A DNA stretch of 64,000 bases from Coffea arabica (lineage: Eukaryota > Streptophyta > Magnoliopsida > Gentianales > Rubiaceae). The notes below the pieces were generated by a model that ran no database searches, was not told where the DNA came from, and worked only from the letters and a program-made list of their open reading frames with translations. How positions within the stretch are numbered: the stretch's first letter is position 1; each line of letters starts with the position of its first letter. Positions 34,697 to 47,301 of the stretch are shown here, piece after piece. A program made the position numbers and the translations under genes. The stretch is from NCBI RefSeq assembly GCF_036785885.1, contig NC_092320.1:11409557-11473556 (forward strand). The letters run 5' to 3'.

Positions 34697-36749
34697 ACAC
34701 TTGTGTTTCTTATGGATTCATTGTGCAATCACTCTAATGCAGAATATATAGCAAATAAGGAAACCCCAATGCATATTCTCCATTGGAGCTAGCTCGAAGT
34801 AAGAAGACAATTAAGTGGTGTACAATGAGAGAGGATTTCTTGCAAATATGTATGTACGGCTTATATATATATAAAGATGGTAAAGAACACCGTATAGCTA
34901 GGTCCTATTTGATAACTCAATTCAATATTTAAATTTAATAGATTCAGATTTTAACATGTTCAGATGTCATTGAGAACCAAAAATAGATAATTAAGTGACA
35001 TTGAATCTTCTAAGCAAAACTTGTCTTAAAAAATAAGTGATAGGTTATTAACTTATCATTTAATATGACATACACTCAAATATATCAAATTTACTACTTA
35101 ATAATTTAGTAATTTAATGAATTTAGACTTGAGATTTTATATTTCAGATTTTAGTTTTTATACTTTAGTTTTTATCAAACGCACCATTAATTTCTTATGC
35201 CAAAAATACGAACTCATTTCTTTTCAAATTTCCACAGTTTAATAATTAAATGTTCTAGCAAATTTATCTTGACGTTTATAAAATTAAAAATTCGTTTAAG
35301 CCTTGGATACTTGTGTTTCTTAATTGTGGATTTATTGTGCAATCACTCTATTACAGACGACCAAGGATAGCAAATCCATTCTCCGTTGGGGCCAGCTAGT
35401 TGGGAGGACGAAGACATTTGACACGTGGTAAAGAATAACAAAGAATACACTGCTTAATTTTCTACGCAGATTCGCCACTCTTGGATTACGAACTGATTTC
35501 TTTTAAACTTCCCACTATTTCCGTAGTTTAATGAATGTTCTTTATTACTATTACGTTAACATGTCGTTAATTAATTAATACCCTGTTACCCTGTAGCCGG
35601 GTACCAAAATCGACACGTATTCGAACGGAAATTTTCTTATATATTTTGATCCTTGTTCGGTGCGAAACTAGATGACATTTGTATAATACAATTAATAGAA
35701 TTGCATTCTCATCTTTTCATCGTTCTTCATATTTTTCTTTTCTTTTTTTTTTTTTTAAAAAAAAAACCTTCAAGGTTATAGGTTCGTCAAGATTATTTTA
35801 ATTTCTGTTGGGTTCAAAATATATAGTATTGAGTTCGACAGAAACAAGCAATGTTCTCTGAATCAGGATGTATTGGTTTAAAAATTGAATCCTGAACCCA
35901 CTGCCGTACGTGCTTGCGCTAAGATATTATTCTTTAGACGGGAAACCATTAAGATAGATAGAGCACAATCTGTTGAAGAAAGCAAGAAACCAGTTATATC
36001 CTCGCCTTCTTGGAAATGCCATGAAAGCTTGTTTCTTCGCTCCTATATTAACATCGCAACATCAAATTTGGAAAGGGGAACCAATTTCGACATGTATTGA
36101 ATATGAGAAATCAATTTGGAGATGAAGTGAAATGAAAGGCCTCGATTAAGTTATCAACAAACTCTGTTCCCTTGCCGTCAAATGATGCAGACATTATTAG
36201 CATGTAGTGTATATGTTGCGTGCAGGGATTTGAAAATTAATAATGTCCCTCTCAATAACTCGATTCTTAAGAACTTTTGGAGACTAATTATGCATATTTT
36301 ACATAACAAAACCGTGGAGTCATTTGAATATAACCACCAATCTTGACTTCCCTGCAGGTGAGGCTGCGTTTCTTCCATGGTGAGGCTGAAACCCTATAGT
36401 AATTGTTACGTGAGCAACCAATCATGACTTCACGAGGCCGCCTTTCTTCATGCTGAAACCCTATCGCAGTTGTTACGTGAGCAACCAATCATGACTTCAT
36501 GAGGCTTCACAAAATGAAAATGAGTTCTGTTCAATTAAAATCTAATTCATGTAATTCTTACCATGTTTGGTGTAAACTTGGTAAAATTTTAGTGTAACCG
36601 TGCATGTAATTGTATGAGTTGACAAATTCAAGTTTTGTATGAGTTTATGATAAAACTTGTAAAACTCACGGCAACGGATTCTGAAACCACGCATACGGTA
36701 TTTGTTAGGTGGGCAGAGATATTAATTACAGTTGTGGAATTAGTGACAT
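34697..36749. other. intergenic; probable degenerate element at about 34901-35187; tandem repeat at 36336-36513
   Basis: The 34901-35187 stretch starts GGTCCTATTTGATAACTC and ends with the near-complement TTTATCAAACGCACC, as in hAT-type MITEs, but no target duplication was seen. No gene was recognised. Confidence 0.4.
36336..36513. repeat. 67-bp tandem repeat, about 2.5 copies
   Basis: The unit contains GCTGAAACCCTAT, GTTACGTGAGCAACCAATC and ATGACTTC, with units starting at 36385 and 36452. A partial, more diverged copy precedes them. Confidence 0.75.
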
Positions 36750-36758
36750 AAATATTCA

Positions 36759-37014
36759 GGGTTAATACCTCTTTGTCTCTCCAAACTTTGGACGATTACC
36801 CGCTTCAATCCCTAAACTTCAAAATCGATACTTAAATCCCTAAACTTATAAATACCTCCTACTTCAGAAAAATTGTTAACAAATCCTGAATGTCGTCAGT
36901 GGTCGAAGCGTCTCATTTTATAAGGGTTTAGAGATTTAAATCTCCCATTTTATAAGTTTAAGAATTGAAGTGGATAATAGTCCAAAGTTTGGGAGGACAA
37001 AGTGGCATTGACCC
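36759..37014. mobile_element. Mutator-type MITE, copy 1
   Basis: A 256-bp element with inverted ends GGGTTAATACCTCTTTGTC / GACAAAGTGGCATTGACCC. It is flanked by an exact 9-bp duplication AAATATTCA (36750-36758 and 37015-37023), the length typical of Mutator transposition. The interior carries repeated CCCTAAACTT and CATTTTATAAG motifs and no coding sequence. Confidence 0.92.
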
Positions 37015-37023
37015 AAATATTCA

Positions 37024-37983
37024 CTTGCCTGCAAGCTGGAATTTGAACCCCAGCCTTAGCAGTGGAAAGTGGAAAAACCTTAGAGGATAAGGTGGTTGAA
37101 TTGTGATCTCGAATTTGCAGTTACATTCCTTGGTGTTATTGCTAAGATTACCAACTTATTATGACTTTGGGGCTTGCTCTGAAAGCCACAGCTGAGCATT
37201 ATTTGTCATTTTACGGTGAAAGAAACGTTAAAAAGGTGGCAAATGTTCTTAAAAATGTCAAATTGAAAAAGCTTGAACTCAACTAATCCGCTCTCAATTG
37301 TAAGCCCCGCGCGCGCACGTGTTTTACCAATGCAAGAATGTGCCTTTCTTTTGCTATCTGAACAGCTGGGAGTTTAGACTCGTTCTTTTTTCCTTTTTTT
37401 TAAGCAAAACCGTGAGTCTTTTGTTAAGATGAACAAGCAAGGAAAAAAGAAAAAAGATGAACCGTAAGTCTTGATTTTACCAGAGAGTGACTCTCATATA
37501 CAGTTTAGAATTTCATTTACGCCTTCAAACTTCGGTTTTCACTATTAGAACGTAGCATTTGTGCCTATTGAAAGCATTTTTGCAGTTTTTGAGAATTTTT
37601 GTAGAAAATAAATACTGTAATACTTTTTTTTCTGGAAATATAATATATGTAACATGAAAAGAAAGGTAGTTATATTTCAAAAAAAAAAACCCCAAAATTT
37701 TTTTTGGCAGATGAATAATAGCAAGAAGCTGTTGCTATTGATGTACCCCGTTAAGAGTTGTGCAGATAAGTACGGCTTTCAATATAAGACTCGGTCAATT
37801 CATCTTCCATATTTTCTCTCATTGGAACGATGGTATTTCCACAATGGCACTTGATCACCAACCTTTCTAACGTGTGCTTGTGGTTTCACTTCAGAGCTAT
37901 TCTACTTCTGTTATTTTGTATGAGTTGAAAAGGATTTTCCAGTTGTCAAATCGGAGAACAAACTTTTCAAAAATTTGATACGG
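37024..37983. other. intergenic, no supported gene
   Basis: A remnant of the TTTTTGTAGAAAA/TACTGTAATA dispersed repeat lies at about 37545-37640. No gene was recognised. Confidence 0.45.
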
Positions 37984-37998
37984 AGTATGGACTTGAGC

Positions 37999-38181
37999 GC
38001 CCCTCCTGGGTAGCTCAAGTGATTTTGGTCCCCTCTTTAGGATATGTCGAACCGTATATCGATCACGATTCGAGTCCCAAATATACCTTGCTCGAAATTC
38101 AGGTTGGACGCTTTCCTCCAGGTCCAGGGGATTAGTCGGGTCGCAAGGCCGTAACACCCCTATATGGAAAAAAAAAAAAAA
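37999..38181 (+). mobile_element. tRNA-derived SINE, copy B
   Basis: Box A-like TAGCTCAAGTG and box B GATTCGAGTCC are in tRNA spacing. The 3' part has CAGGGGATTAGTCGGGTCG and AACACCCCT, followed by A(15). A 15-bp target duplication AGTATGGACTTGAGC flanks it (37984-37998 and 38182-38196). The 3' module matches copy A at 34478-34679, while the tRNA-like head differs. Confidence 0.95.
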
Positions 38182-38196
38182 AGTATGGACTTGAGC

Positions 38197-39239
38197 AAGA
38201 ACTATGTGGACGACAATAAGCCAGGTGCCCGCAAGGAGAGAAGTGGAGTAGGGAAAATATGGGGCTGGAGGCCGAGAGAGGGGGGAGTGAGTTTTCTCCC
38301 TTGACTTTAAACAGGGCAAGTGGTGGATGAGGACACCCTCGCCTCATTTCTAGCCTATAAATAAATAAATATATATATATATAGCATATACAAAAACACG
38401 CACATATATTATACTATATATCCATATATGCTATAATTTGAAAACTAATAATATCATAAATTGTGTGATGAAATGATGATTTTATTATTTTTTTGTTTAC
38501 TTGAATTTTTCACACATTACAATTTGTTTACCAAAAAAATAAATGACGACTGCAAGTTTAAATTGGCTATCTAATATGAAGAAATAGATTCAAAAGATCA
38601 AATAAATTTTAAACTTGATTTCACGTTGAATATTTAGCTAAGAATTCAAAAAAAAAAAATCAGGTCAAAATAAAATAATAAAAATTATAGTTAGCCAGTG
38701 GCGGGGGGGATGGGACAAGGCACGGACTTGGGTAAGCAGGAGTGGGGATGTTCAAAACACGGCCCCCAAACAACCTCCCAAAGATGAAGAAACCTAACAT
38801 GGGCTCGGGCAAAAAGATTAATAGCCTAGGGAATCATATAGGCCAGATATTGGGCCTTTCTTTGTCAAACATTCCTCTCATTTTGGACTTGGGTTCAACA
38901 TGATTAGGTTGGGCGCTGTTGATGTATACTTTATCAACTTTTTGTATACACATAATGAAACGACACACACAACCAAATTTTATAGGTAAAACGAGTTGTA
39001 TGAAATACAAAAACCTTAAAATTGTACCAAAAATCTCAATCCTACTGATCCACTATATGCAAATTGTCATGCAAAATGTAAACCAAATTACTTTTTAATT
39101 ATGGGCTATACACGTTGAAATAATATACGCAAACAAATTATATACGCAAAAAGAGTCGTACGCCATACAGAAACCTTAAAATCGCACCAAGAAAAAAAAA
39201 AATTCTCAACCCTAGTGGTCTACTATATGCAGATTGTCA
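38197..39239. other. intergenic, no supported gene
   Basis: AT-rich DNA with a short imperfect duplication: similar stretches containing CTACTATATGCA(A/G)ATTGTCATGCAAAAT occur near 39050 and 39220. No gene was recognised. Confidence 0.45.
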
Positions 39240-39248
39240 TGCAAAATA

Positions 39249-39565
39249 GGGTTAATACCACTTTGTCCCCCCAAACTTTGAATGATTACTCACTTCTATC
39301 CCTAAACTTTAAAATGGGACACTTAAGTCCCTAAACTTATAAATACCTCCCACTTAAGGAAAATTATTAACAAATTCTGAATGTCGTTGGTGGTCGAAGT
39401 GTCCCATTTTATAAGGGTTTAGGGATTTAAATGTCTCATTTTATAAGTTTAGGGACTTAAGTGGGAGGTATTTATAAGTTAAGGGACTTAAGTGTCCCAT
39501 TTTGAAGTTTAGAGATTGAAGTGGATAATCATCCAAAGTTTGGGGGGACAAAGTGGTATTAACCC
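39249..39565. mobile_element. Mutator-type MITE, copy 2
   Basis: A 317-bp homologue of copy 1 with better ends, GGGTTAATACCACTTTGTCC and its exact complement at the right. It is flanked by an exact 9-bp duplication TGCAAAATA (39240-39248 and 39566-39574). It is about 60 bp longer than copy 1 because the TTTAGGGACTTAAGTG segment is repeated inside. Confidence 0.95.
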
Positions 39566-39574
39566 TGCAAAATA

Positions 39575-41550
39575 TAAAGCAAATCACTTTTAATGATGGC
39601 CTCAAATTCCACTAAGCACAATCAGAAGCAAGCGTTCAAAAAGACAGCAAAAGGAAAGTTAATCGCTCGCGCTAAAGTGCTCAAGTTTTGAAGCGGAAGG
39701 CATCAAAATTACATGCACACGTGGAATGGAACGTTAAGTAAAAGCAAAGTTATAGCTAATCAGTCGTGAGAGATGCGAGTTTTGCTGCGGTTCTGCTGAT
39801 CCCATCAAATCAAGATTTCAGATTTCCTTAAACTAATTGAATCTTTTTGGAGCCCATTTTGGAGCTAGTAACGAGGACACTCAAAGTCAATGGCCGTTTA
39901 TAATCCTATGGTATGGTCCAATATCGCAAAAGCAGGTGAAGCCAGAAGAGCTGGAGAAACTCACTGCGACAAAAAATGAAACGTACTTTAAACGAATCTG
40001 AAGGTTGGGTACGTTCAAGTTCTTTTGGGGATTTTGTTTCGTAAAAATTACTCTCTATTTTTTTGGTACAACTAATTTATTTATTTATTTTGGAAGGACC
40101 CCCGGGGGGGGGGTTAATGTTCTGAAATATTTTCTCTTCTTCGGAGAAGAAGCTTAAAAGAGAAAAAGGCTGTCCATTTTTGCTACCCTTCTCCTCCTCA
40201 ATCCTCCCCACCTGGAGCTCCTCTTCTTTCATGCATGAATAACTCATTATCATCATAATGGTTTTTCATCTTTACATGATCGCTAGTTGACTGCTCCTCT
40301 GCCTCCTTCCTTCATCCCCACCTTAGCCTTTTCAGGTACACTATTGCCCTCTCTCTTTTTTCTGTGCCATTTATTTGCATTTGCTAGCATGATCATAGTG
40401 ACTAATTGTCCTTGATAGAATCTTTCATCAATTTACCTAGGAAAATTATTCATAATGTATTTCAATGCGATGAATATCTCCCTATATATAGCTTAATTTT
40501 AGGTAACGAAAATTTTTCTTATCATTTCTTGATGCTTTAATCCCATTTTCTACGGCTTTTTCACATATCTTCCTTTTCTTACTTGATGTTTCCTTCCCTC
40601 TTTATATGCCGACCTTAATTTCTTTGTTGTCCTTGTGTTTGTGTGTGTGTTTATGTGGTTTTGTGGTTGAGGATGGATGGATGTCCCACCTGCCCTTAAG
40701 GACCTAGAGATTTTAACATCTCAATTCTGTCCGTTTGACGATCATGATCATACAGTCCGATAGCTGCACCATTATTATATATATATATATAAAAAAAGCA
40801 TCTAAATTCATATTTTGGTGAACTGTAGGTGCAGTTATAGCCAAAAAGCAAAGAATTACGTGTACATTTAAAGTTTCTTGCCAGGACATTGGACATATCT
40901 ATCAGTTTATTCCTCCAGGAGCACAAAATATTAGCTAATAGATGCACGATCATTATGTTCATTGCACTTTTCTTGCTTCTTGAAGGCCGGTGTTTGATTC
41001 GAATACTGCCATATTGGCAATTATCTGATTTCATGGTTTGTTTAAGCAGAGCATCTTGTTTGTTTGGCAAAAGCCTGACAGTACAACTCACAAGAAGAAG
41101 GCATTTCGCTCTAGACCTTACTTTGGATTGCTTCAAACAGGAAAATCAATTTTCTAGTACATGTACTGCTGGAAATGCCACTTTGTTAACGACATGATAT
41201 AATTTTTTTTTTTTAAAAATCTCTAGTCCAAGAAAGTCATTAGATTATACTGATCATGTGAGGGCAGGAGGCTCTACATCCGCGTATCTCTTAAAGAAAT
41301 CTAAATAACTACGAGGACTAAAATTAGCTTTGTTCCATTGGAATCAATCATGCATTGGCTCAAAATTTATAGTGATTTAATTAATCATAAAGGGATTTCT
41401 CCAGCTTGTAATTAACTGTTGTCTTGATGCATGGGCAATACTAATTCAAACCACAGTACAGAGACAAGATCGCACTTGTTATGAAAATTCTCCTCAACTT
41501 CAGTGTGAATTCTTGTTGTTACTTGTTCACATGCATCTCTTTTATCATCA
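39575..41550. other. upstream region of the SAUR70-like gene
   Basis: A pyrimidine-rich, leader-like stretch at about 40150-40335 ends in a good donor (TTTTCAG followed by GTACAC). With the acceptor AAATGCAG at about 41565 it could define a leader intron of 1.2 kb. Long frames on both strands at 40696-41197 do not resemble proteins. Confidence 0.3.
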
Positions 41551-41551
41551 T

Positions 41552-41560
41552 TCTATAAAA
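41552..41560 (+). promoter_or_regulatory. candidate TATA box of the SAUR70-like gene
   Basis: TCTATAAAA lies about 120 bp before the ATG and would give a leader near 95 nt. It competes with the alternative of a spliced leader starting near 40.2 kb, in which case this site lies in the intron end. Confidence 0.4.
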
Positions 41561-41679
41561 TGCAGCGGAACAAGATCTGATGAGACACATTCATCTACAG
41601 GGGACTGGGCGATCTAGTCCTTGAATCGAAGGCGACCAGTATTCTCATCACTAGTCTTGTAGTAATTAATCTTGCATTA

Positions 41680-42177
41680 ATGGAAGACCATGGAGGAAGC
41701 AAGGTAACTGGAATCAGACAAATTGTTAGACTCAAGGAATTCCTCCAAAAGTGGCAAAATGTCACACTTGGAACGAAGGATGGTGATGCTAGTAATACGC
41801 AATGCAACAACGATCAAAGCCGCGGAGGAATTTCACCTGCAATATCTAGGAGGCTGATGAGTTGCAATGTCTACTGTGATTCCGATGAGGATGGTTGCGC
41901 GAGTCCTGAACCACCCCACGATGTCCCCAAAGGATACTTGGCTGTTTATGTTGGCCCTGAGCTTCGGAGGTTCATCATCCCCACTCGCTATCTTAGTGAT
42001 CCATTATTTAAGGTGCTGCTGGAAAAGGTTGAGGAGGAGTTTGGCTTTGATCATAGCGGCGGCCTCACTATCCCGTGCGAGACTGAGACCTTCAAGTACC
42101 TCCTAAAATGCATGGAAACTCATCAGAGGGATCAGGCTGAGGCTGGACACAACCATGATGATGCAGGTAGTGCATGA
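41680..42177 (+). CDS. SAUR70: SAUR family auxin-responsive protein, SAUR70-like
   Basis: Small auxin-up RNA proteins promote cell expansion, in known cases by inhibiting PP2C-D phosphatases at the plasma membrane. As an uninterrupted frame it gives 165 aa. The N-terminal [20 protein letters not shown] is shared with the SAUR70 subgroup. Then come an acidic, Asn/Ser-rich linker and SPAISRRLM, followed by the SAUR core at residues about 85-145 ([50 protein letters not shown]). The C-terminus is Asp/His-rich. A splice variant is visible: donor GCAGGTAGTG at about 42168 and acceptor TTTCTTGCAG at about 42279 would replace the last few residues with AAGTSSPVEE, stopping at 42309. Acidic EE ends are usual in relatives, so the spliced form may be the main one. 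Confidence 0.93.
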   Translation: MEDHGGSKVTGIRQIVRLKEFLQKWQNVTLGTKDGDASNTQCNNDQSRGGISPAISRRLMSCNVYCDSDEDGCASPEPPHDVPKGYLAVYVGPELRRFIIPTRYLSDPLFKVLLEKVEEEFGFDHSGGLTIPCETETFKYLLKCMETHQRDQAEAGHNHDDAGSA

Positions 42178-42309
42178 GATAAGACCCTTCTCTGATTAAG
42201 GTTGGTTTAATTGGACTGCCATCAAATTGAGGAAGATGTTTCTGATCTTAGAACTCTTGTGTGTGTAATTTCTTGCAGCTGGAACATCATCTCCTGTTGA
42301 GGAGTGACT

Positions 42310-45300
42310 ACAACAGTGTCATAGGAATGGTCCCAGTTTTTTTAGGGGCTGATGATCTTCTGGTGTAAAGTGATGTCTCCATGATTCTATGCAAATATGA
42401 CTATTTTCTCTTTCATTTTTCGTTTTTTCTCTTCGATGTTCAAAGTGACAGATGATTAATTAGAAGATAGATAGACATTTTTGCAAGGCTTAATTGCCCA
42501 ATGTCAACGATAGCTTTGCCTGCCTTCCCTTAATTACCTTGAGGATTATGCCCACATTTGATGTTTGTAATTGATTAAAAAGAAATGTTATTTTCTCCAA
42601 GAACGTCCAACGTAATTCTTGGTATGGTTCTAAAGGAAGATTTCTTAGATATTGTAGCTATGAATACATTTGAGAGCCCTGTTAGGGCATTTCTTTTCCA
42701 CATTATTTTTGTGTAATTATTCTCACATTGTTCTTTTCAAAGTCATAATGTGCAAGTCTTCATCCTTGCCATCCACATTGAATGTTACCCCCCAAAGGAG
42801 ACAAAAAAAAAAAAAAAAAAAATTTTGCTGTATTTCTCAGACGCTGTTCTGTGAATGTTAATGAACCAGCCCAATTAGAGTTGCTTTTGGTGCCTTATAA
42901 GTGGAACAGAAGTGACTCAGTTCGACTGCAGCGGCGGCCTGTGCAGTGGAAGGACAAGGCCCAAAACATAACCCAAGATATCATGCCCGTGAATCAACTA
43001 AATGGTGGATATGGACATGCATGTACGAAAAGGACGTGATGCTCCATCATCCCTTTTTTATAAAGTAACAGAAGAAGAAATGGAATTATTTGGGAGTGCT
43101 AATCTCGTTTGTCAATTTTTAATTGCACTTACCTATCGAACAAGGAATTATCTCTTAATGATGGATGCTTGATATTTTAACTACCAACGAATTAATCTTT
43201 CCTACGCTGTCAAGATATTCACTGACGATTCTAGATGCATGTTACATCATTTTAATTTGAATTAAAATACCAAAATTTATATATGTGACATGTACTTAGA
43301 TTCGCTAATGTATATACTGTCAGTCAATCTATACATCTAAATTAAATTTTGACCTAAACTAGCTCGCCATAAACTCTTTAAAATGCAGTGTCATGAGAAA
43401 TTTCAAAATCCAATTTTCGATCCGAACATGCAACTGTATATCTCATACTGCATCACCGATCTTTATAGCCAAATTTAGCATTACAACTCACAAGCCTCTT
43501 GACCCATTAAGAAGCGCCACTCTGCTATCAAAAAATCAACTTGTTTTCCGGATAAAACCTCCTTTTTATAAATTCAAAAGGTAAAATGTAAAAGGCCTAA
43601 ACACAAATTCTTGTTATTTTTTGAAGTTTTTGTAGAAAAATACATTATAATAATTTGATATATGTGAGGTAAAATAAATGATTAGAAAATATTTCCACAG
43701 AAAACGTAACAATTCTTTTGATAAAAACCTGCAATCCAAACACCACCGTCTTTTTAAATCCCACACACCACAGATATTTTCATAATGTTAATTGTTATTA
43801 TTATTTTACTCGCAATAGCATTTCCTTTTAACATCTCGTCTAGTAATTCTTCCAACTAACCAGTTAATGACGATGCAAAAAAGTACGCCTTATCCTCCAA
43901 CACTGTGTATGTTGTCGGGATTTGGACCATTTGGTAAAATCCGGACCGGACACAAAAGGTTGTCAGAGTCGATCGTTCCTAAATGATGTAGCATTTTTTA
44001 AATGCGCTGTAATTTTACGTGAACTATTTGTAAGGTTACGTAATAAAAAAGGTGCAATTATTATGTATGGAACTTATATGAACAATAATGTAATATTGCA
44101 TCTCTATTATAAAATATAAAAGCAGTTCACTTAAAATTACAAAATATTCAAAAAAATGTTAACACCATTCGGGGACAATTGATCATGCAGCCACGTCTCA
44201 GTGCTAATTAACACTAAAGTTGCTCGGTAATAAAAATACGAGCATTCATATGGGATCAAGGGTTGAACAATAAACTGTCATCAGTAGCGTAAATTGAACT
44301 TTTGTATATTAATCTTACATTTTCATCCTTAAACATGCGCCAAGAAGTATGATTAGATGTAAAATTACTCCTGATCATGAAATACGTATGTGATGACAAC
44401 CTTTCATTCTCCAATCACCCTGGATAATCACTACTGAGTTTAAAGAAACTTAGGAGTGATTGATCGTTAATTTGGCTTTGTAATCCATATGCTAAAATGC
44501 AGCATAGCATTATCTCTATACGTGCTTAATCTTGGACGAGTTTTTGAACTTCAGTTATACTTTATACGATGAAAACAAAGCGAAAAATAGCCTATTTCTT
44601 TTTATTTTTTGTTTTAAAAAAAAAACTATTTTCACATCTATGACTAACCATCTAAATCACTTTTTATAGCTGAACTGTCAATATCAACACACACTTATTT
44701 AGCCTCTCTAAGTAAATACGAGGGGTAACACTTCGTCTCAAAGCATCGGACGTAAATGAAAAGAAGATTAAAAAGGTGCCAAGTCATTTAGATGTCCATG
44801 CAATGTACTAGTGCAAGAATTAAAGTTTGAGCTAGGAAGATGCCCGACTGTCCAGCATGAAATCGCAGTAGATTCGGCGGGAGCCCACGTTGCTTGGCAT
44901 CAAATTGACATCCATATTAGTGAGTACTATATGGATTAGTGAGTACTATATGGATGTGTTCCATATTGCACGTCAAGTTGGCTGCTGAGTTGAAGACTGC
45001 TGCTTCCATGTGTGTCTGGTTTTCTTCTATGCCTATTGACTGCCTCTGCTACGTACTGAGTAGGAGTAGTAGTTAATATTGACTGAATTCTTCAGCTGCG
45101 TTCGCTCGAGGGCAGTAATACTAATAACTAATGTCCCTTTCTGCTCACTGTCTCCTTGGTCCCTGTCTCCTTTTCCTTTTTCACCGATGAGTTTCTATAA
45201 AGAGCCCACAGGAAATGAATGGTGACAACGTGGGATTTCGGGGCCGCGATTGCACATGTCATGTCTCCTGCTTCCTTCTGGGTTTCTTTTGGAGTTTTCT

Positions 45301-46389
45301 CCCTGACGGCACTAGTGAATGGTTCCAACGTTCATTGTTCAACCCAAATGAAAAAAAAAAAAAAAAAAGGTAGTAGCAGTAGTAAACGCAAAAGTGTTTG
45401 GATTGAACTTCGACATTTATATTAGCATTAGCATTGTATATTGCAAAAATTAAATTATGATAGAGGCAATAGTCCATCGTTGAGATAGCTAACATCCTGG
45501 ATTTCATTTCATCTATTTGGGGTTAATGGAAGAAGATTAAAGGTTGCCAAGCTCATATGGAGGGGATCCGAATCCCCTAGCTCTTGCCTGGTACTTGGAA
45601 AAAGTGGATAGGATTATCCCTATTTGATCGGTAGCATCTCATTTTCAAAGTACAAGTAAAAGTTTAATACTCCGCGCTACAAGATATGGGAAATGCTTCT
45701 GCCAACTCCTGATAAGTAACTATCAAGAAGGATAATGGAACCAGCTTTAGTTGGGGTACAATTTTGGTCCCATTTAACAGAATTTTAGTTTGGCGATTTC
45801 CAGCTGGTACGTGAACGAACCAGTTGAACTGGTTCTTATTCATTCATGTTTAAAAAACTTAAACCATAATGGTCGTCATCACCACTAATTGACCTCTTAG
45901 TTCTCTTTTCTCGTTTCGTGTTTTTGCCAAATTGTAATCCTGTTTCCTTTCGGGCATATCTGCGTGCTCACTGTTTCATCAGCCAGACTCGCAAAGGAAG
46001 AAGTCAGGACTTGCCTCTTTTTGACAGTATGGTTGAGTGGAGACTCAACTCAAGAAGCGGACGGTGATGGTTTCTTTTCATTTCGAGTTTCACGTCGTCC
46101 ATTTGCTAGCTACTGACAGTTGTTGGTCCACTTGTCTTCTCCAAATTTTCTGTGGGCCGAACCTTGTTTATTTTGCTCCCGTCTTCTCCTGAAATTTAGT
46201 CCCACTATTTTCTTTTTCTAACATTTTCCACCCCTCACCATACGTCTGTGCTTGGTCCTTTTAGAAGGCTGTAGATAGAGATGGGTGGGTTAGAAGAAAG
46301 GTCTAAATACGAGGAATGCAACAATTGTGATCGTGTGTATTCACATGATAAATTAAATACTATAATTTACATGTGCTAACAAGTGATCA
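42310..46389. other. intergenic, no supported gene
   Basis: Dispersed-repeat remnants lie at about 43217-43335 and 43595-43745. A 19-bp unit (ATTAGTGAGTACTATATGG) is repeated twice in tandem at 44916-44953. A TATA-like TCTATAAAGAGCCC lies near 45195, but no gene follows it. Confidence 0.45.
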
Positions 46390-46397
46390 CTCAGTAT

Positions 46398-47301
46398 TAG
46401 GCCTGCCAATCGGTTAACATGAATCGAGCTTTCATAAGCTCATATTTAGCTCATTTTATTTGTAGCAGTTTCGGGGTTCGGGCCATGAGATTTGGGTTAA
46501 TAAATATGAAGATCATATTCAACTTACAAAATATTCAAATTTTGAACCTTATTCGAACTTGGCCTAAACTCACTTGTTACTCCTCAATTTTCTTAATATA
46601 ATTACTATAACTATTAAGTTGTAAAACTAATTTAAAATTCACAGGACTACAATATTAAAACTAAATATGAATAAGTAACAGTTTTTAAAAAGTACATAAA
46701 TCAAGAATTTTTTAGTGGTATTTATATCTAATTCATTTAAAGTATATGAAAAATAGTAATAAAACATGCGGTCATAAGCCAAAACATCATCAAAGATTGG
46801 AATTTCTTCATAACCTTGTGATTTGAATCCAAACATGCTTGATGATTTGTGTTTTTGCTAGAAATTCTAGACCAAAAAGAAATCAGCCAATATTATGCCA
46901 ACACAAAAATTTATTCAATCAATAACAAAAATTAGAACTTCAGTTATGTATTACCAATATTGACTCTCAAAAAAACTACCAAAGGAGTTTTCATATGTAT
47001 TTTTGTGTTTTATAATTTATATATATTTAGTATCTAGCAATAATATATTTGGATATATAATTATGTATAATATCAAATTATAAATATTACATATATATAT
47101 ATCATTATATGTATAGGCAATTAAAAGGTTGGGCCTATATCGAGTTTGAACCTAATGAAACTCAAGCTCGACTCATATTTAATTCGAACGTAATTTTTAG
47201 GTCCAAATTCAAATCGACTCACTAAATGATCGGACTCATCGACCTTTTTCTCGGGCCGAACAAGCCGGGGTCAGGTTGGTCCGACCCCATTAACAGTTCT
47301 A
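46398..47301. mobile_element. hAT-type non-autonomous element (904 bp)
   Basis: The left end TAGGCCTGCCAATCGG and the complement of the right end, TAGAACTGTTAATGGG, are similar. The flanks CTCAGTAT (46390-46397) and CTCAGCAT (47302-47309) are an 8-bp duplication with one mismatch. The arms are Gly/Asn-like GC-richer sequence and the centre is TATATA-rich. No transposase is encoded, and the element is old and diverged. Confidence 0.75.

Noticed and set aside
40696-41197. Overlapping frames of 146 codons (-) and 102 codons (+)
   Set aside because: Neither resembles a known protein, they overlap on opposite strands, and the region is better explained as leader intron or promoter of the SAUR70-like gene.
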